Below the pieces are notes generated by a model. It did not search any database. It was not told the origin of the DNA and saw only the letters and a program-made list of their open reading frames with translations. From Paracoccaceae bacterium (GTDB taxonomy: Bacteria > Pseudomonadota > Alphaproteobacteria > Rhodobacterales > Rhodobacteraceae): a stretch of 44,663 bases of DNA. The position numbers and the translations under genes are program-made. Shown in pieces: positions 8,218-16,931 of the stretch; position 1 is the first letter of the stretch; every line of letters begins with the position of its first letter. The stretch lies in NCBI GenBank assembly GCA_026709265.1, contig JAPOTI010000015.1, positions 1 to 44,663 on the forward strand, in the 5' to 3' direction.

Positions 8218-8819
8218 GTAACTGTTCAGGTTCTCTTCAGGCTGATAGTGCCTCATCGTGATCTTGTTTGACAATTGGGGCTGCCTGTTTCATGGGCTTG
8301 TCGACCAAGACGGCGGAGCTCGCGTGGCGTGACTCCCTGATCGCCGAGTTCCGTGCGACGGTCGCGGCTCAGGCCGCGCGCATCGCGGAGCTGGAGCGAC
8401 GGCTTGGACTTGACAGTTCCAACAGCGGCCGGCCGCCGTCGAGCGACGGTCTGGCGAAGCCGACGGCGGAGGAGTTGAAGGAGCGTCAGCGGTCCCGCCG
8501 GCAGGAGAGCGGCCGCGGGCGTCGCCATGCACGAGGCCCTGCGGTTCCGGCCACCAACAACGAGGCCGAGCGGGCGCTGCGACCACTCAAGGTGCAACAG
8601 AAGATCTCCGGCAGCTTCCGCAGCGAGGCAGGAGCCCGAAACCACGCGGCCCTGCGGACCGTCCTGGACACCGCCCGGAAACAGGGCTGGAACCTGCTGG
8701 AGACCCTGCGGACCGCGCCGGACGAACTGGTCGGGCAGATCGCCGCGCAACAGCCGACCCAAACGGGCTGAGCCGCCTGACCGGGCAGGAAGCCGCCAGA
8801 ATGCAACCTGAACAGTTAC
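8218..8819. mobile_element. Mini-IS66 element (602 bp) with intact ends and target duplication
   Basis: The ends are the perfect inverted repeat GTAACTGTTCAGGTT (8218-8232) and its complement (8805-8819), with the GTAA start typical of IS66 elements. An identical CCCATCTT lies on each side. The inside holds one reading frame that joins the beginning and end of an IS66 TnpC transposase, so about two thirds of the gene has been deleted. It is therefore a non-autonomous derivative that landed 53 bp downstream of the ATPase stop, inside the larger element. The perfect duplication implies a fairly recent insertion. Confidence 0.9.
8292..8771 (+). pseudogene. Internally deleted IS66-family TnpC transposase
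   Basis: The first 65 or so residues are the TnpC N-terminus: a coiled-coil stretch ending in AELERRLGLDSSNSGRPPSSD. Near residue 80 the frame passes directly to the TnpC C-terminus, NNEAERALRPLKVQQKISGS, which carries the last catalytic Glu, and then AALRTVLDTARKQGWNLLETL. The zinc-binding region and both catalytic Asp residues are missing, so it cannot be an active transposase. The frame has stayed open across the join. The ATG at 8292 is the likely start; a TTG at 8268 is possible. Confidence 0.85.
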
Positions 8820-8827
8820 CCCATCTT
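8820..8827. repeat. 8-bp target-site duplication, right copy
   Basis: CCCATCTT directly follows the mini-IS66 and matches 8210-8217 exactly. Confidence 0.9.
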
Positions 8828-9084
8828 TAACATTTTTTCGTTCGAAACAGTGATTTTTCGATGATTTCTGGATTGCCGGCTCAACACCGGTTGAAAACTT
8901 TTCGGTGATTTTCGATTGTCGTGTCATTGTCTCTGCTTGACCCCTTGTGGACTCTTGATAAATCCCGCGATTTTTCCCAGGATTCCGCCAAATCACGAGA
9001 ACACACCCCATCAGGCATCAGAAAACCACTCGTTTTCAACAGGTTGAAAATTCACAAACCCGCCAGACGAGAACCACTCCCTTA
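8828..9084. other. Non-coding AT-rich right arm of the ATPase element
   Basis: No convincing gene on either strand. It contains TTTTCG-A/G-TGATTT repeated at about 8849 and 8898, the sequence GGTTGAAAAC at about 8889 echoed by GGTTGAAAAT at 9042, and a small palindrome TTTTCAAC-ag-GTTGAAAA at 9033-9050. Such short iterations near an element end can be transposase or accessory-protein binding sites, but there is no direct evidence. Confidence 0.35.
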
Positions 9085-9143
9085 TCAATCACTCGTAACC
9101 ACTGCTTATAGTGCGATGGGTAGTCAGGTATATAATTCCCAAA
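9085..9143 (+). repeat. Right copy of the exact 59-bp direct repeat
   Basis: Identical to 6496-6554. It ends with the outer terminal repeat of the element and AAA, after which the flanking DUF3800 gene region begins. Confidence 0.9.
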
Positions 9144-9181
9144 TGTTTGCCTTGCAGCAATGACAGTATGATCAATTCTGT

Positions 9182-9775
9182 ATGAGTTGGCTTTTCTTTC
9201 AGGATGAAAGTGGACAGGATCACCAAAATACGCCACTGGAGGTGCACGGGGGTGGGGCCTTGCATTCGAGCAAAGTCTGGAGTTTTGTGAAATCCCTACA
9301 AGACGCTGAAAAACGTTGCGTTGGCATCAGGCTGAGCACGATTGGCAGCGAAATCAAAGGGAACAAGCTCCTCGAGACAAAGAGATTTCGTTGGGCGAAC
9401 CAAGAGGAGCTTTTGGATCATGTTTCGCGCCAGAAGGGTGCCCGGCGCTTCTTGACCATATCGCAACAACGTCAAACTCCCAGCAGACGTGACTTCACCG
9501 CATTTGGCCAGGCATCAAAAAAGATGACCCACGAGGTTTTTGCCGCATTGAAGGCGCATGATGCGGTTCTTTTTGCCTCTGTGATTCCCAGAGTTAAACC
9601 CCCTCCAAATTACCAGTTCGAGCATTTCCTGCGAAAGAACCTGATTTTTCTCCAGCAACGCTTTTCCTGTTTCCTGAAAGCGAAACAGGAATCGGGATTA
9701 TTGACTCTCGATCAGATGAATGCGGAACCCACCTTCAACGAGTTAAGAAATTTGTTGAGCTCGGCTTTGCACTGA
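9182..9775 (+). pseudogene. DUF3800 protein, truncated at the C-terminus
   Basis: The N-terminus WLFFQDESGQD is the DUF3800 signature (an Asp-Glu-Ser-Gly motif after a beta strand), followed by the family pattern HGGGALHSSKVWSFVKSL and the EIKGNKLL segment. DUF3800 proteins have an RNase H-like fold and cluster with mobile and defence genes. Here the homology stops near LLTLDQ (about 9715). The remaining 20 or so residues are simply the antisense of the hisG 3' end, so the gene was cut by a junction at hisG. The start at ATG 9182 is about 40 bp from the ATPase element's right end, with a TGA in frame at 9161. It is probably non-functional. Confidence 0.65.
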
Positions 9776-10437
9776 GTTGGAACTGTCGCGTCTCGCGATT
9801 GAAACAGTGCTGCCTGGGAACGCAGGACAACACCTCCCGGAAGAGGCTTCAGTTCATTGGCATCCAGAGTCGCCCCGGTTGACACCAGATCCGCAATGGC
9901 ATCAGCAAAATTGTTTGAAACACTGCCCTCGGTGGCACCACGACTATACACCAACTGGTAGTCCGCCACACCGGCCCGGCTGAGAAAATCGTGAACGAGC
10001 GCGGTATACTTGGTCGCAATCCGCAACCGTCTTCCATGATTGCGACGAAATTGCGCCGCAATTGAATCAAGGTCATCCAGCGACTGCGCGTCAATCCAGA
10101 ATTTGGGAACGCTGATCACGAGATCGGCATCTCCGAATCCCAACAACGCGACTTCCCGGACACGAGATTGCCACTGAGGGACCGACTCGCGCACCAGGTC
10201 CATTCCCGTGATCGCCAGATGCACATCTCCATCTGCCAACTTGCCGGGAATCTCACTGGCGGACAAGAGCAAGAGTTCAGCATGAAGGGCCCCGGTCAGC
10301 TTTCCCGAATAACCGCGCCCCGAAGCCGGGTTGATGATCCGGATACCCCGCGAGAGCAACCATTCCTTGGATTGGTCGGCAAGCCTCCCCTTGGATGGCA
10401 TGGCGAAATTGAGAGTCACCCGGCTTCCTGTCGACAT
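9712..10437 (-). CDS. hisG: ATP phosphoribosyltransferase, short HisZ-dependent form
   Basis: Catalyses the first step of histidine synthesis, ATP + PRPP to phosphoribosyl-ATP. The 241-residue protein has the catalytic lobes only (NFAMPSKGRLADQS at the N-terminus, DLGIAGxD-like ITGMDLVRE, and the PRPP-loop region SRGATEGSVSNNFADAIADLVSTGATL) and lacks the C-terminal ACT-like regulatory domain. Short HisG works in a hetero-octamer with HisZ, whose gene lies just upstream and overlaps its start by about 22 bp. The stop lies against the junction with the DUF3800 fragment, so island A may have altered the native downstream sequence, but the HisG reading frame appears complete. Confidence 0.92.
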   Translation of the reverse strand: MSTGSRVTLNFAMPSKGRLADQSKEWLLSRGIRIINPASGRGYSGKLTGALHAELLLLSASEIPGKLADGDVHLAITGMDLVRESVPQWQSRVREVALLGFGDADLVISVPKFWIDAQSLDDLDSIAAQFRRNHGRRLRIATKYTALVHDFLSRAGVADYQLVYSRGATEGSVSNNFADAIADLVSTGATLDANELKPLPGGVVLRSQAALFQSRDATVPTQCKAELNKFLNSLKVGSAFI

Positions 10438-11504
10438 TGCAGTGTGAGGTCAGGGCGGATCATACCACCGACCGCCGGGCATGTCCTGCCCTTGCCGAGA
10501 GCTTCCGTCAGAAAGTCAAACCGCCCCCCCAGAGCCACCGGTTGTTCTTCACCGCCTTGAAAAAATCCAAAGACAAATCCATCATAATATTCCATTCGGG
10601 TGCGCCCAAAACTGGCTTCAAACCGCAGATCATCAGCGGCAACACCCCGTCTGGAGAGCGCATCCATCCGCTGCTCGATTCCATCAAGGGCCTTTTCGAT
10701 ACCGGGAAAATCCATCGCAACCTGGCGCAGTCGCAGCAGCGAGTCCTGCATATCACCTTTGACGTCCAACAGCTGATCCAGAGAATCCAGTTGCTCAACC
10801 GGAAGCGCCGGCGCGCGGTTTTCATGAATTTGTGACAGAACATTCTCCACCACTTCTGACAGACGTCTCTGTCCGATCACGATGCCCGCAGCGCGGCAAT
10901 TCTGCTCGATTTCCGATTCAAGTTGTTCTTTTTGTCTTCCGTCATCCGGTTTTTCGCTAAATTTTTCGAGCAGTTGGCGAAACCGTTCAGGTCGCCAGAG
11001 ATGACGTTTGAGTGCCGCCTTCTGACCCTCCGTCGCCGCCAATCCTTCGACAGCTGTAGTGAGCAAACGAAGGTCGCCAGTCGCTATACTCAGATCGCAG
11101 GGTTTCAGTATTTCGCAAAAAGCGCTAAAAATCTCGGCATCTGCCTGTGCCGGATCATCACCACCGAACAACTCAAAGCCCACCTGTGGAAACTCACATG
11201 GGCGCCCGGATCCCGGTCGCTGAACCCGAAACACCTGACCGGAATAGGCATAGCCCGCTGATTCTGATGCCGACTCCATGTGAAACTTGGCGAGCGGTAC
11301 CGTAAAATCAGGCCGCAACATCAATTCATCGCGCATTGCGCCCTCAGTCACGAAGGCACGACTGCGAATGTCTTCGCCGTAAAGATCAAGCAGGCTCGTG
11401 GCGGGCTGCAGGACATCCGTATCGAATGGCCTGGCCCCGCGTGAGCAAAAAAACTCAAAGATGCGGGCCGCCTCCTGACCCACCGATGGCGTCGTGTTGC
11501 GCAT
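10416..11504 (-). CDS. hisZ: ATP phosphoribosyltransferase regulatory subunit HisZ
   Basis: A 362-residue paralogue of the histidyl-tRNA synthetase catalytic domain that activates short HisG and binds histidine for feedback control. Class II synthetase-like motifs are visible, for example LRPDFTVPLAKFH (motif 2 area), SGQVFRVQRPGSGRPCEFPQVGFE and the C-terminal GGRFDFLTEALG, but there is no anticodon-binding domain. It is placed between hisS and hisG on the same strand: hisS ends four bases before its start, and its 3' end overlaps hisG. This is the common alphaproteobacterial hisS-hisZ-hisG arrangement. Confidence 0.92.
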   Translation of the reverse strand: MRNTTPSVGQEAARIFEFFCSRGARPFDTDVLQPATSLLDLYGEDIRSRAFVTEGAMRDELMLRPDFTVPLAKFHMESASESAGYAYSGQVFRVQRPGSGRPCEFPQVGFELFGGDDPAQADAEIFSAFCEILKPCDLSIATGDLRLLTTAVEGLAATEGQKAALKRHLWRPERFRQLLEKFSEKPDDGRQKEQLESEIEQNCRAAGIVIGQRRLSEVVENVLSQIHENRAPALPVEQLDSLDQLLDVKGDMQDSLLRLRQVAMDFPGIEKALDGIEQRMDALSRRGVAADDLRFEASFGRTRMEYYDGFVFGFFQGGEEQPVALGGRFDFLTEALGKGRTCPAVGGMIRPDLTLQCRQEAG

Positions 11505-11507
11505 GAC

Positions 11508-12980
11508 CTAACGTTCTGCCAGCAAACGCTTGATTTCCGGTGCCAGATTGTCCCGCTTCACGGAAAATTGTGCGGGTTGAGACTTCCATTCGTCATAACT
11601 TGCCGACTCCGCAATGCGATGCCCCCGTTCGAGATCCTTGATTTGAACGATTCCGGCCTCCCGTTCCTCCGATCCCTCAATCACCGCCAAAGGTGATTCC
11701 CGCTTATCCGCATATTTGAGCTGACGGCCAAAATTCTTCGCATTGCCAAGAAACAACTCGGAACAAATTCCTGCCTGTCTGAGTTCTGTTACCATCTCCT
11801 GATAGCGGGGAAGCCGCGCCGAATCCATCACCGTCACCAGCACTGGTCCGCATCCTCTATCGGCAGTCGACCGCGCTTTCATGGCCTCGAGAAGGCGATC
11901 AACACCGATCGACAATCCGGTTGCAGGGACTTTCTGGCCAGTGAATCGGTGCACCAGGTCGTCATAACGCCCGCCACCGGCGACCGACCCAAGAGTCGGC
12001 CCCGCCTCTGGTCCACCAAGCTCGGCTTCTATGACCGGCCCCGTATAGTATCCGAGACCGCGCACCACCGAAGGGTCAATGGTACAATGAGCTGAAGCGT
12101 CCTTATCAACGTCGACCAATTCCATGATCTGCTCGAGTTCTGAGACACCCGCCAGACCCGTTTCGGAAGTACCGACGATATCGCGGAGATTTCGCAATGT
12201 CCGCGCCTGCTCCAGCTCTCCGGCGGCAAGCGTTGCGAGAATAATCTCACACTGATCATGCAAAAGTTCTGCACCCGTGGTATAGTCGCCGCTCTCATCT
12301 TTGCGGCCTGCCCCAAGAAGTTGGCGGACAGCTTCACGCCCCAACCGGTCCAGCTTATCCATGGCCCGTAAAACTGCGAGCCGTTGGCTGGCAGACGCCG
12401 CGCGATTTTCCGGATCAAGAATTCCCGCCGCCTCCAACGCACCATCGAGAATCTTGCGACTATTGATGCGGATACGAATGGCCTCGCTTGCAAATCCGGT
12501 CGGCGTGAGGAGCCGGATGAGGACATGGCTTGCGAGTATACACAATTCGGCATCTGCTGCGGGTGAGGCTGAGCCAACCGTATCGGCATCACATTGATAG
12601 AATTGGCGGAATCTTCCCGGGCCCGGCTTCTCATTGCGCCAAACCGGCCCCATTGCGTAACGCCGATATGGCATCGGCAGTTCATTTCTGAACTGCGCGG
12701 CGACGCGCGACAGCGGAGCCGTGAGATCATAGCGCAACGCCAACCATTGATCATCATCCTCCCAGGCAAACACCCCTTCATTCGGGCGGTCCGAGTCTGG
12801 TAGGAATTTTCCCAGCGCAGCGACAGTTTCAACCGCAGGGGTTTCGAGGGCTGCAAAGCCGTGTAATTCAAAAATTTCTGCAATTTGCGTCAGAACCTGG
12901 CGGCGACGCTTGAGATCCTGCCCGAAATAATCCTTGAACCCCTTCGGGCATTCAGCTTTCGGTCGACGAGAAGCTACCAT
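11508..12980 (-). CDS. hisS: Histidyl-tRNA synthetase
   Basis: Charges tRNA-His. Class II motifs are present: the N-terminal [19 protein letters not shown], motif 2 around [24 protein letters not shown] with RQFYQCDAD, the histidine motif [12 protein letters not shown], motif 3 GGGRYDDL with [12 protein letters not shown], and a C-terminal anticodon-binding domain from about residue 385. The start is placed at the ATG giving [15 protein letters not shown] (12978-12980); an upstream in-frame start at 13007 would add nine residues without family support. First gene of the hisS-hisZ-hisG unit. Confidence 0.92.
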   Translation of the reverse strand: MVASRRPKAECPKGFKDYFGQDLKRRRQVLTQIAEIFELHGFAALETPAVETVAALGKFLPDSDRPNEGVFAWEDDDQWLALRYDLTAPLSRVAAQFRNELPMPYRRYAMGPVWRNEKPGPGRFRQFYQCDADTVGSASPAADAELCILASHVLIRLLTPTGFASEAIRIRINSRKILDGALEAAGILDPENRAASASQRLAVLRAMDKLDRLGREAVRQLLGAGRKDESGDYTTGAELLHDQCEIILATLAAGELEQARTLRNLRDIVGTSETGLAGVSELEQIMELVDVDKDASAHCTIDPSVVRGLGYYTGPVIEAELGGPEAGPTLGSVAGGGRYDDLVHRFTGQKVPATGLSIGVDRLLEAMKARSTADRGCGPVLVTVMDSARLPRYQEMVTELRQAGICSELFLGNAKNFGRQLKYADKRESPLAVIEGSEEREAGIVQIKDLERGHRIAESASYDEWKSQPAQFSVKRDNLAPEIKRLLAER

Positions 12981-13166
12981 ACCAATTCCTTGACAGCGTT
13001 GTGGCACCGTCTCCCCTATCGAATGGCAATGTCTGCGACAAGATTGACCCTGACGGCAGTCAAAGCAAATGCGGCTTTCCTGAAACCTGAGGATGCCATT
13101 TTCGGCGCCATATGTAGCGGCGGGTCACCTGTTCGACAGCAGTGATCCTCTCTCTTTTGGTCACAG

Positions 13167-13195
13167 ACATTCCATGCCAAGAGCTGGTGGAATGT
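13167..13195. terminator. Weak hairpin between dnaE and hisS
   Basis: ACATTCCA (13167-13174) pairs with TGGAATGT (13188-13195) around a 13-base loop, a few bases after the dnaE stop on the minus strand. There is no T-run, so it could be a weak or factor-assisted terminator, or an mRNA 3' stabilising hairpin. The rest of the 13008-13202 gap shows nothing else certain. Confidence 0.3.
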
Positions 13196-13202
13196 GGATG
13201 AA

Positions 13203-16200
13203 TCACCCTGACTGGTCCTCGACGTGGTCCACGCCCTCGATGCTCGCGATGGCCTGTTTGATTTTTGGATTCAGCGCATAACGATTGGGGATTTCGATCT
13301 CGAAATTGAAGTCCAGATCGGAAATGACAGGACAGAATCGAATTTCTCCAGAACCGCCATTCGCACGGCAATTCGAGTCGAGCAGATTGCGCACCAGCCG
13401 CGGTGTGTCCGCTCCCCTGAAATGGATACGCAGCCCGGAGATCTCATCCCCGGTGGGCCGGTTGTCCGAGATATCCAGCAATTGAACCGAGTCGAGCCAC
13501 AGCCGGATCCGATCATTCTCCTGTCGCGCCGACACCACGGTCTTCACCGAAAAACCGACCCTGAAGACGTCATCCACCTTCCCGATCATCTCGTCAAACA
13601 CCACAATCTCATAATTTCCCGACGGATCTGAGAGTTCAGCTACAGCGTAGGGCTTGCCCTTTTGCGACACGCGCCTTTGCACCGCTATGATCATACCCGC
13701 CAACTTGAAGTTTTTTGGTTTCCCGGACACCTGCTGTAGCAGCTCGGAGTAGAGACAGACTCCCTGTTCCCTGAGTGACGGCCATAATTCATCCAACGGA
13801 TGACCTGAAAGATAGTAACCAATCGCGAACAGCTCTTTTTCCGACTTCTCTGCCGTGCTCCATTCATCACTCGCCGGTAACGAATACGACTGTGTGTCAT
13901 TCAAATCGTCACCAAACAACGAGTCCTGGCTAGCCTGCCGCTCGGCGAAACATGCGTTGGAATGCGCAATCAGCAAATCGAGCGAGTCAAATATGCGTTT
14001 ACGATTGGGTTCCAGCGAGTCAAATACCCCTGCCAGAACCAGACTCTCCATTTGTCGTCTGCCGATCCGTTTGAGCTCGACCCGGCCGGCAAAGTCGAAC
14101 AGATCCTTGAATTGTGAACTCTTGCGCGTCTCAACCAACTGTCGCATCGCCTCTGCACCGGCATTACGTACAGCACAGAGACCATAAACCACTTCGTCGT
14201 TGCGGACCGAAAATTCAGCTTCCGACTCATTGATGCATGGCGGTCGCAACCTGATCTTGAGACGCCGGAGTTCTCCGGCAAAGGATTTGAGCTTTTCCGG
14301 GTCACTGATGTCACAATTCATCACTGACGCCATGAACTCCATAGGATGATTGGCCTTGAGCCAGGCTGTCTGGTAGCTCACCAATCCGTAGGCGGCGGCA
14401 TGGGCTTTGGGAAACCCGTATTCGGCAAAGCGGGCCATCAGTTCCCAGGTTTCATTCGCTGTCTTTTGATCAACCTTATTGTTGCTGGCCCCCTCAAGAA
14501 ATTTGGGCTTGGCTGCGTCCATTTCTGACTGAACCTTCTTGCCGATCGCCCGACGCAGCAAGTCGGCCTGTCCAAGCGAGTAGCCGGCCATCGATTGCGC
14601 GATCTGCATGACCTGTTCCTGGTAAACCATGATACCATGGGTCTCGGCAACGATATGATCAATCGTCTCGTGCTGTTTCTTGCGCTTGATGATCCCGTTC
14701 TTGACATCACAATAGGTCGGGATATTGTCCATCGGTCCTGGTCGATAAAGTGCGACGAGGGCCACGATATCCTCGATACAGGTCGGCTTCAGGCGGCGTA
14801 GCGTCTCCTTCATGCCGGTGCTCTCCAGTTGGAACACCGCGACAGTTTCAGCGGCGGCACACATCCGATAGGTCTTCTGATCCTCCAGTGACACATTGTT
14901 GATATCGATATGGGTCCCCATAGCGGCCAGAAGATCGATTGTTTTCCGGATGGCAGTCAGTGTCTTCAGCCCAAGAAAATCAAACTTGACCAGACCTGCT
15001 TTTTCGACCCACTTCATCGAGAATTGCGTTGCTGGAATGCTGGATCTTGGATCACGATAGAGCGGCACAATCTCATCGAGAGGCCGATCGCCGATGACAA
15101 TGCCGGCGGCATGCGTCGAAGCATTGCGGAAAAGCCCCTCCAGCAACTGTGCCGTGTCAAACAGGCGCCGGATCACGGGATCTGATTCGCACATCTCCCG
15201 GAGTCGTGGTTCGCGTTGCAGGGCTTCCCTGATCGGGACATTCTGCACGCCATCACGCGGGAGCATCTTGGCCATTTCATCCACCTTGCGATAGGGAACG
15301 CGCAGCACCCGCCCGACATCACGCACGGCGAGACGGGACAGCAGCGCGCCAAAAGTGATGATTTGCGCGACCCGATCAGCACCGTATCTCTCCTGAACAT
15401 ACCGGATCACCTCCTCCCGTCGTTCCTGGCAGAAATCGACGTCGAAGTCGGGCATTGACACCCGTTCAGGATTCAAAAATCGCTCAAACAGCAGATCAAA
15501 TCGCAGGGGATCAATATCGGTAATCGTGAGGGAATAGGCGACCAAAGACCCGGCGCCGGAGCCACGCCCTGCACCAACAGGTATCCTGTTTCTCTTGGCC
15601 CATTTGATGAAATCTGCAACGATCAGGAAATAGCCGGCAAAACCCATCCTGATGATAACACCGAGTTCATATTCGAGTCGTTCACGATAGGCCTCGATCG
15701 GTGCGGCGGGTGTAATCACGTCCAGTCGACGGTTGAGTCCGTCCCGCGCCTGAAGCTCCAGTTCAGCGGTTTCGCTGTCGGTGAATCTTGGCATCATCAC
15801 CGCGCGTGGCTTCGCCCAGAATGTGCAACGCCGCGCGATTTCCACACTATTGGTGAGGGCCTCCGGCAGATCGGCAAACAGTTCGGCCATTGCCTGCTGT
15901 GACTTGAAGTAATGTTCCTCCGTCAACTGGCGGCGGCCCCGGACCTGCTCAACATGCGCCGCCTGGTTGATACAGATCAACGCATCATGTGCCGCAAACA
16001 TCTCTTGATCCGGAAAGTGAACATCATTGGTTGCAACCAGCGGAAGTTCGAACTGGTAGGCCAATTCCAACATCACCGTCTCGGCACGTCTTTCACGATT
16101 CCACAGATCAGATCCTTCAGCCTTATGGCGTTGAATCTCGACGTAAATGTGGCCAGGGAAGATGTCTGCGAGCACCCGCAAGGCTGCTTCTGATTCGGCA

Positions 16201-16649
16201 CGGCGGCCCGCGGCGGCGGGCCGACCAACCGGGCCATCGGCACCGCCCGTCAGACAGATCAAACCTGCCGAATGGTCCCGCAGATCGTCAAGTGACAAAC
16301 CGTCTGATGCTGCGTGTGAACCGAGATACAGACAGGAATTCAGCTTCAGCAGACTGCGATATCCGGTCTCATCCTTGGCCAATAACAGAATGGCGGCGGT
16401 GCCCGTCTCTGTCTCTTCGTCAGAGAGTCGCAGCGCAAAGTGGCAGCCGTGGATCGGCTGGATCCCTTTCCCGGTGGCCTTTGTCGCAAATTCAAGCGCG
16501 CCAAAAAGATTGCTGTTATCGGTGACTGCAACCGCTGGCATCTCATGCCTGACGCAGAGATCCGGCAGATCAGCAAGCCGTACTGCGCCCTCGAGGAGCG
16601 AATATTCGCTGCGCACCCGCAGATGAACGAATCTCGGCAAATCCTGCAT
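13203..16649 (-). CDS. dnaE: DNA polymerase III alpha subunit
   Basis: The replicative polymerase catalytic subunit, 1148 residues, full length for the DnaE1 type. Order of domains: PHP domain (HLRVRSEYSLLEGA from residue 8), polymerase palm with catalytic aspartates in MPDFDVDFC near residues 399-407, the GRGSGAGSLVAYSL motif just before it, fingers with the IVIGDRPL and YQEQVMQIAQ blocks, the beta-clamp-binding and HhH region, and an OB-fold near residues 980-1080. Start ATG 16649 has AGAGAGG close upstream. It is divergent from xdhA across 274 bp. The OB-fold and tail are present, so it is not the error-prone DnaE2 type. Confidence 0.95.
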   Translation of the reverse strand: MQDLPRFVHLRVRSEYSLLEGAVRLADLPDLCVRHEMPAVAVTDNSNLFGALEFATKATGKGIQPIHGCHFALRLSDEETETGTAAILLLAKDETGYRSLLKLNSCLYLGSHAASDGLSLDDLRDHSAGLICLTGGADGPVGRPAAAGRRAESEAALRVLADIFPGHIYVEIQRHKAEGSDLWNRERRAETVMLELAYQFELPLVATNDVHFPDQEMFAAHDALICINQAAHVEQVRGRRQLTEEHYFKSQQAMAELFADLPEALTNSVEIARRCTFWAKPRAVMMPRFTDSETAELELQARDGLNRRLDVITPAAPIEAYRERLEYELGVIIRMGFAGYFLIVADFIKWAKRNRIPVGAGRGSGAGSLVAYSLTITDIDPLRFDLLFERFLNPERVSMPDFDVDFCQERREEVIRYVQERYGADRVAQIITFGALLSRLAVRDVGRVLRVPYRKVDEMAKMLPRDGVQNVPIREALQREPRLREMCESDPVIRRLFDTAQLLEGLFRNASTHAAGIVIGDRPLDEIVPLYRDPRSSIPATQFSMKWVEKAGLVKFDFLGLKTLTAIRKTIDLLAAMGTHIDINNVSLEDQKTYRMCAAAETVAVFQLESTGMKETLRRLKPTCIEDIVALVALYRPGPMDNIPTYCDVKNGIIKRKKQHETIDHIVAETHGIMVYQEQVMQIAQSMAGYSLGQADLLRRAIGKKVQSEMDAAKPKFLEGASNNKVDQKTANETWELMARFAEYGFPKAHAAAYGLVSYQTAWLKANHPMEFMASVMNCDISDPEKLKSFAGELRRLKIRLRPPCINESEAEFSVRNDEVVYGLCAVRNAGAEAMRQLVETRKSSQFKDLFDFAGRVELKRIGRRQMESLVLAGVFDSLEPNRKRIFDSLDLLIAHSNACFAERQASQDSLFGDDLNDTQSYSLPASDEWSTAEKSEKELFAIGYYLSGHPLDELWPSLREQGVCLYSELLQQVSGKPKNFKLAGMIIAVQRRVSQKGKPYAVAELSDPSGNYEIVVFDEMIGKVDDVFRVGFSVKTVVSARQENDRIRLWLDSVQLLDISDNRPTGDEISGLRIHFRGADTPRLVRNLLDSNCRANGGSGEIRFCPVISDLDFNFEIEIPNRYALNPKIKQAIASIEGVDHVEDQSG

Positions 16650-16783
16650 ACCTCTCTGGTAAACGAGTTCACTCTTGGCGTGAACAGTTTACGATGGCAG
16701 TTGCCAAAAAAACCGCGGCAATTCTGCCGCCCGGATTCGCTGTGCCTGAACAAAGCCACCTGCCACATGGCTCCGCCAAACGG

Positions 16784-16813
16784 ACTGAACCCGGAATGTG
16801 CGGGAATTGCTGG
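16784..16813 (+). repeat. 30-bp dispersed motif, copy 1
   Basis: Matches 33624-33653 at 26 of 30 positions (core CTGAACCCGGAAT then GCGGG and TTGCTGG). It lies in the dnaE/xdhA intergenic region. Its partner lies at the broken edge of island B, which suggests the end of a mobile element or a recombination hot spot. Confidence 0.5.
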
Positions 16814-16886
16814 ACACGATCTGGCGTCTGCTATTTCCTGTCATTCTTCTGTATAGTGAGTTGACAAGTGCAACTGAGAGGCGGGT

Positions 16887-16931
16887 ATGACATCCTCCCT
16901 ACGAACTCCCGCGGGGCCGACAGATGGTTGA
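16887..16931 (+). CDS. Candidate 14-residue leader ORF overlapping the xdhA start
   Basis: ATG 16887 has GAGAGG ending five bases before it, a better ribosome site than anything before xdhA. The ORF encodes [14 protein letters not shown] and stops at TGA 16929-16931, five bases past the first base of the xdhA ATG (16924). The overlap would let ribosomes terminate and restart on xdhA. TTGACA at 16861-16866 could be a -35 box upstream, although no good -10 was found. Conservation in relatives is needed to call this a real leader. Confidence 0.4.
   Translation: MTSSLRTPAGPTDG

Larger units (their letters stand above)
6452..9140. mobile_element. Transposase-less TIR element carrying an AAA+ ATPase
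   Basis: The left end begins GGGGATTATATACTTAACTA at 6452. The right end, 9118-9140, is its inverted complement with three mismatches over 23 bp. The same end sequence bounds the MITE at 43892-44074. A second, internal copy of the right end lies at 6529-6551, so 6452-6551 alone is also a 100-bp TIR-bounded unit. Cargo is one AAA+ ATPase gene, later invaded by a mini-IS66. No transposase is present, so the element must have been moved in trans or has lost its own. Flanking octamers (6444-6451 and 9141-9148) do not match, so no target duplication is visible. GG-rich ends followed by a TATA-like core recall IS1595-group elements, but that is only a suggestion. Confidence 0.55.

Noticed and set aside
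8253-9011. Minus-strand open frame across the mini-IS66
   Set aside because: It runs across the IS boundary and target duplication, so it cannot be an ancestral gene, and the plus strand has clear TnpC sequence.
6444-9148. 8-bp target duplication for the ATPase element
   Set aside because: The octamers outside the two ends (ATTTTAAT and AAATGTTT) differ, and neither matches the octamer after the internal end copy (AAAAAGAT).
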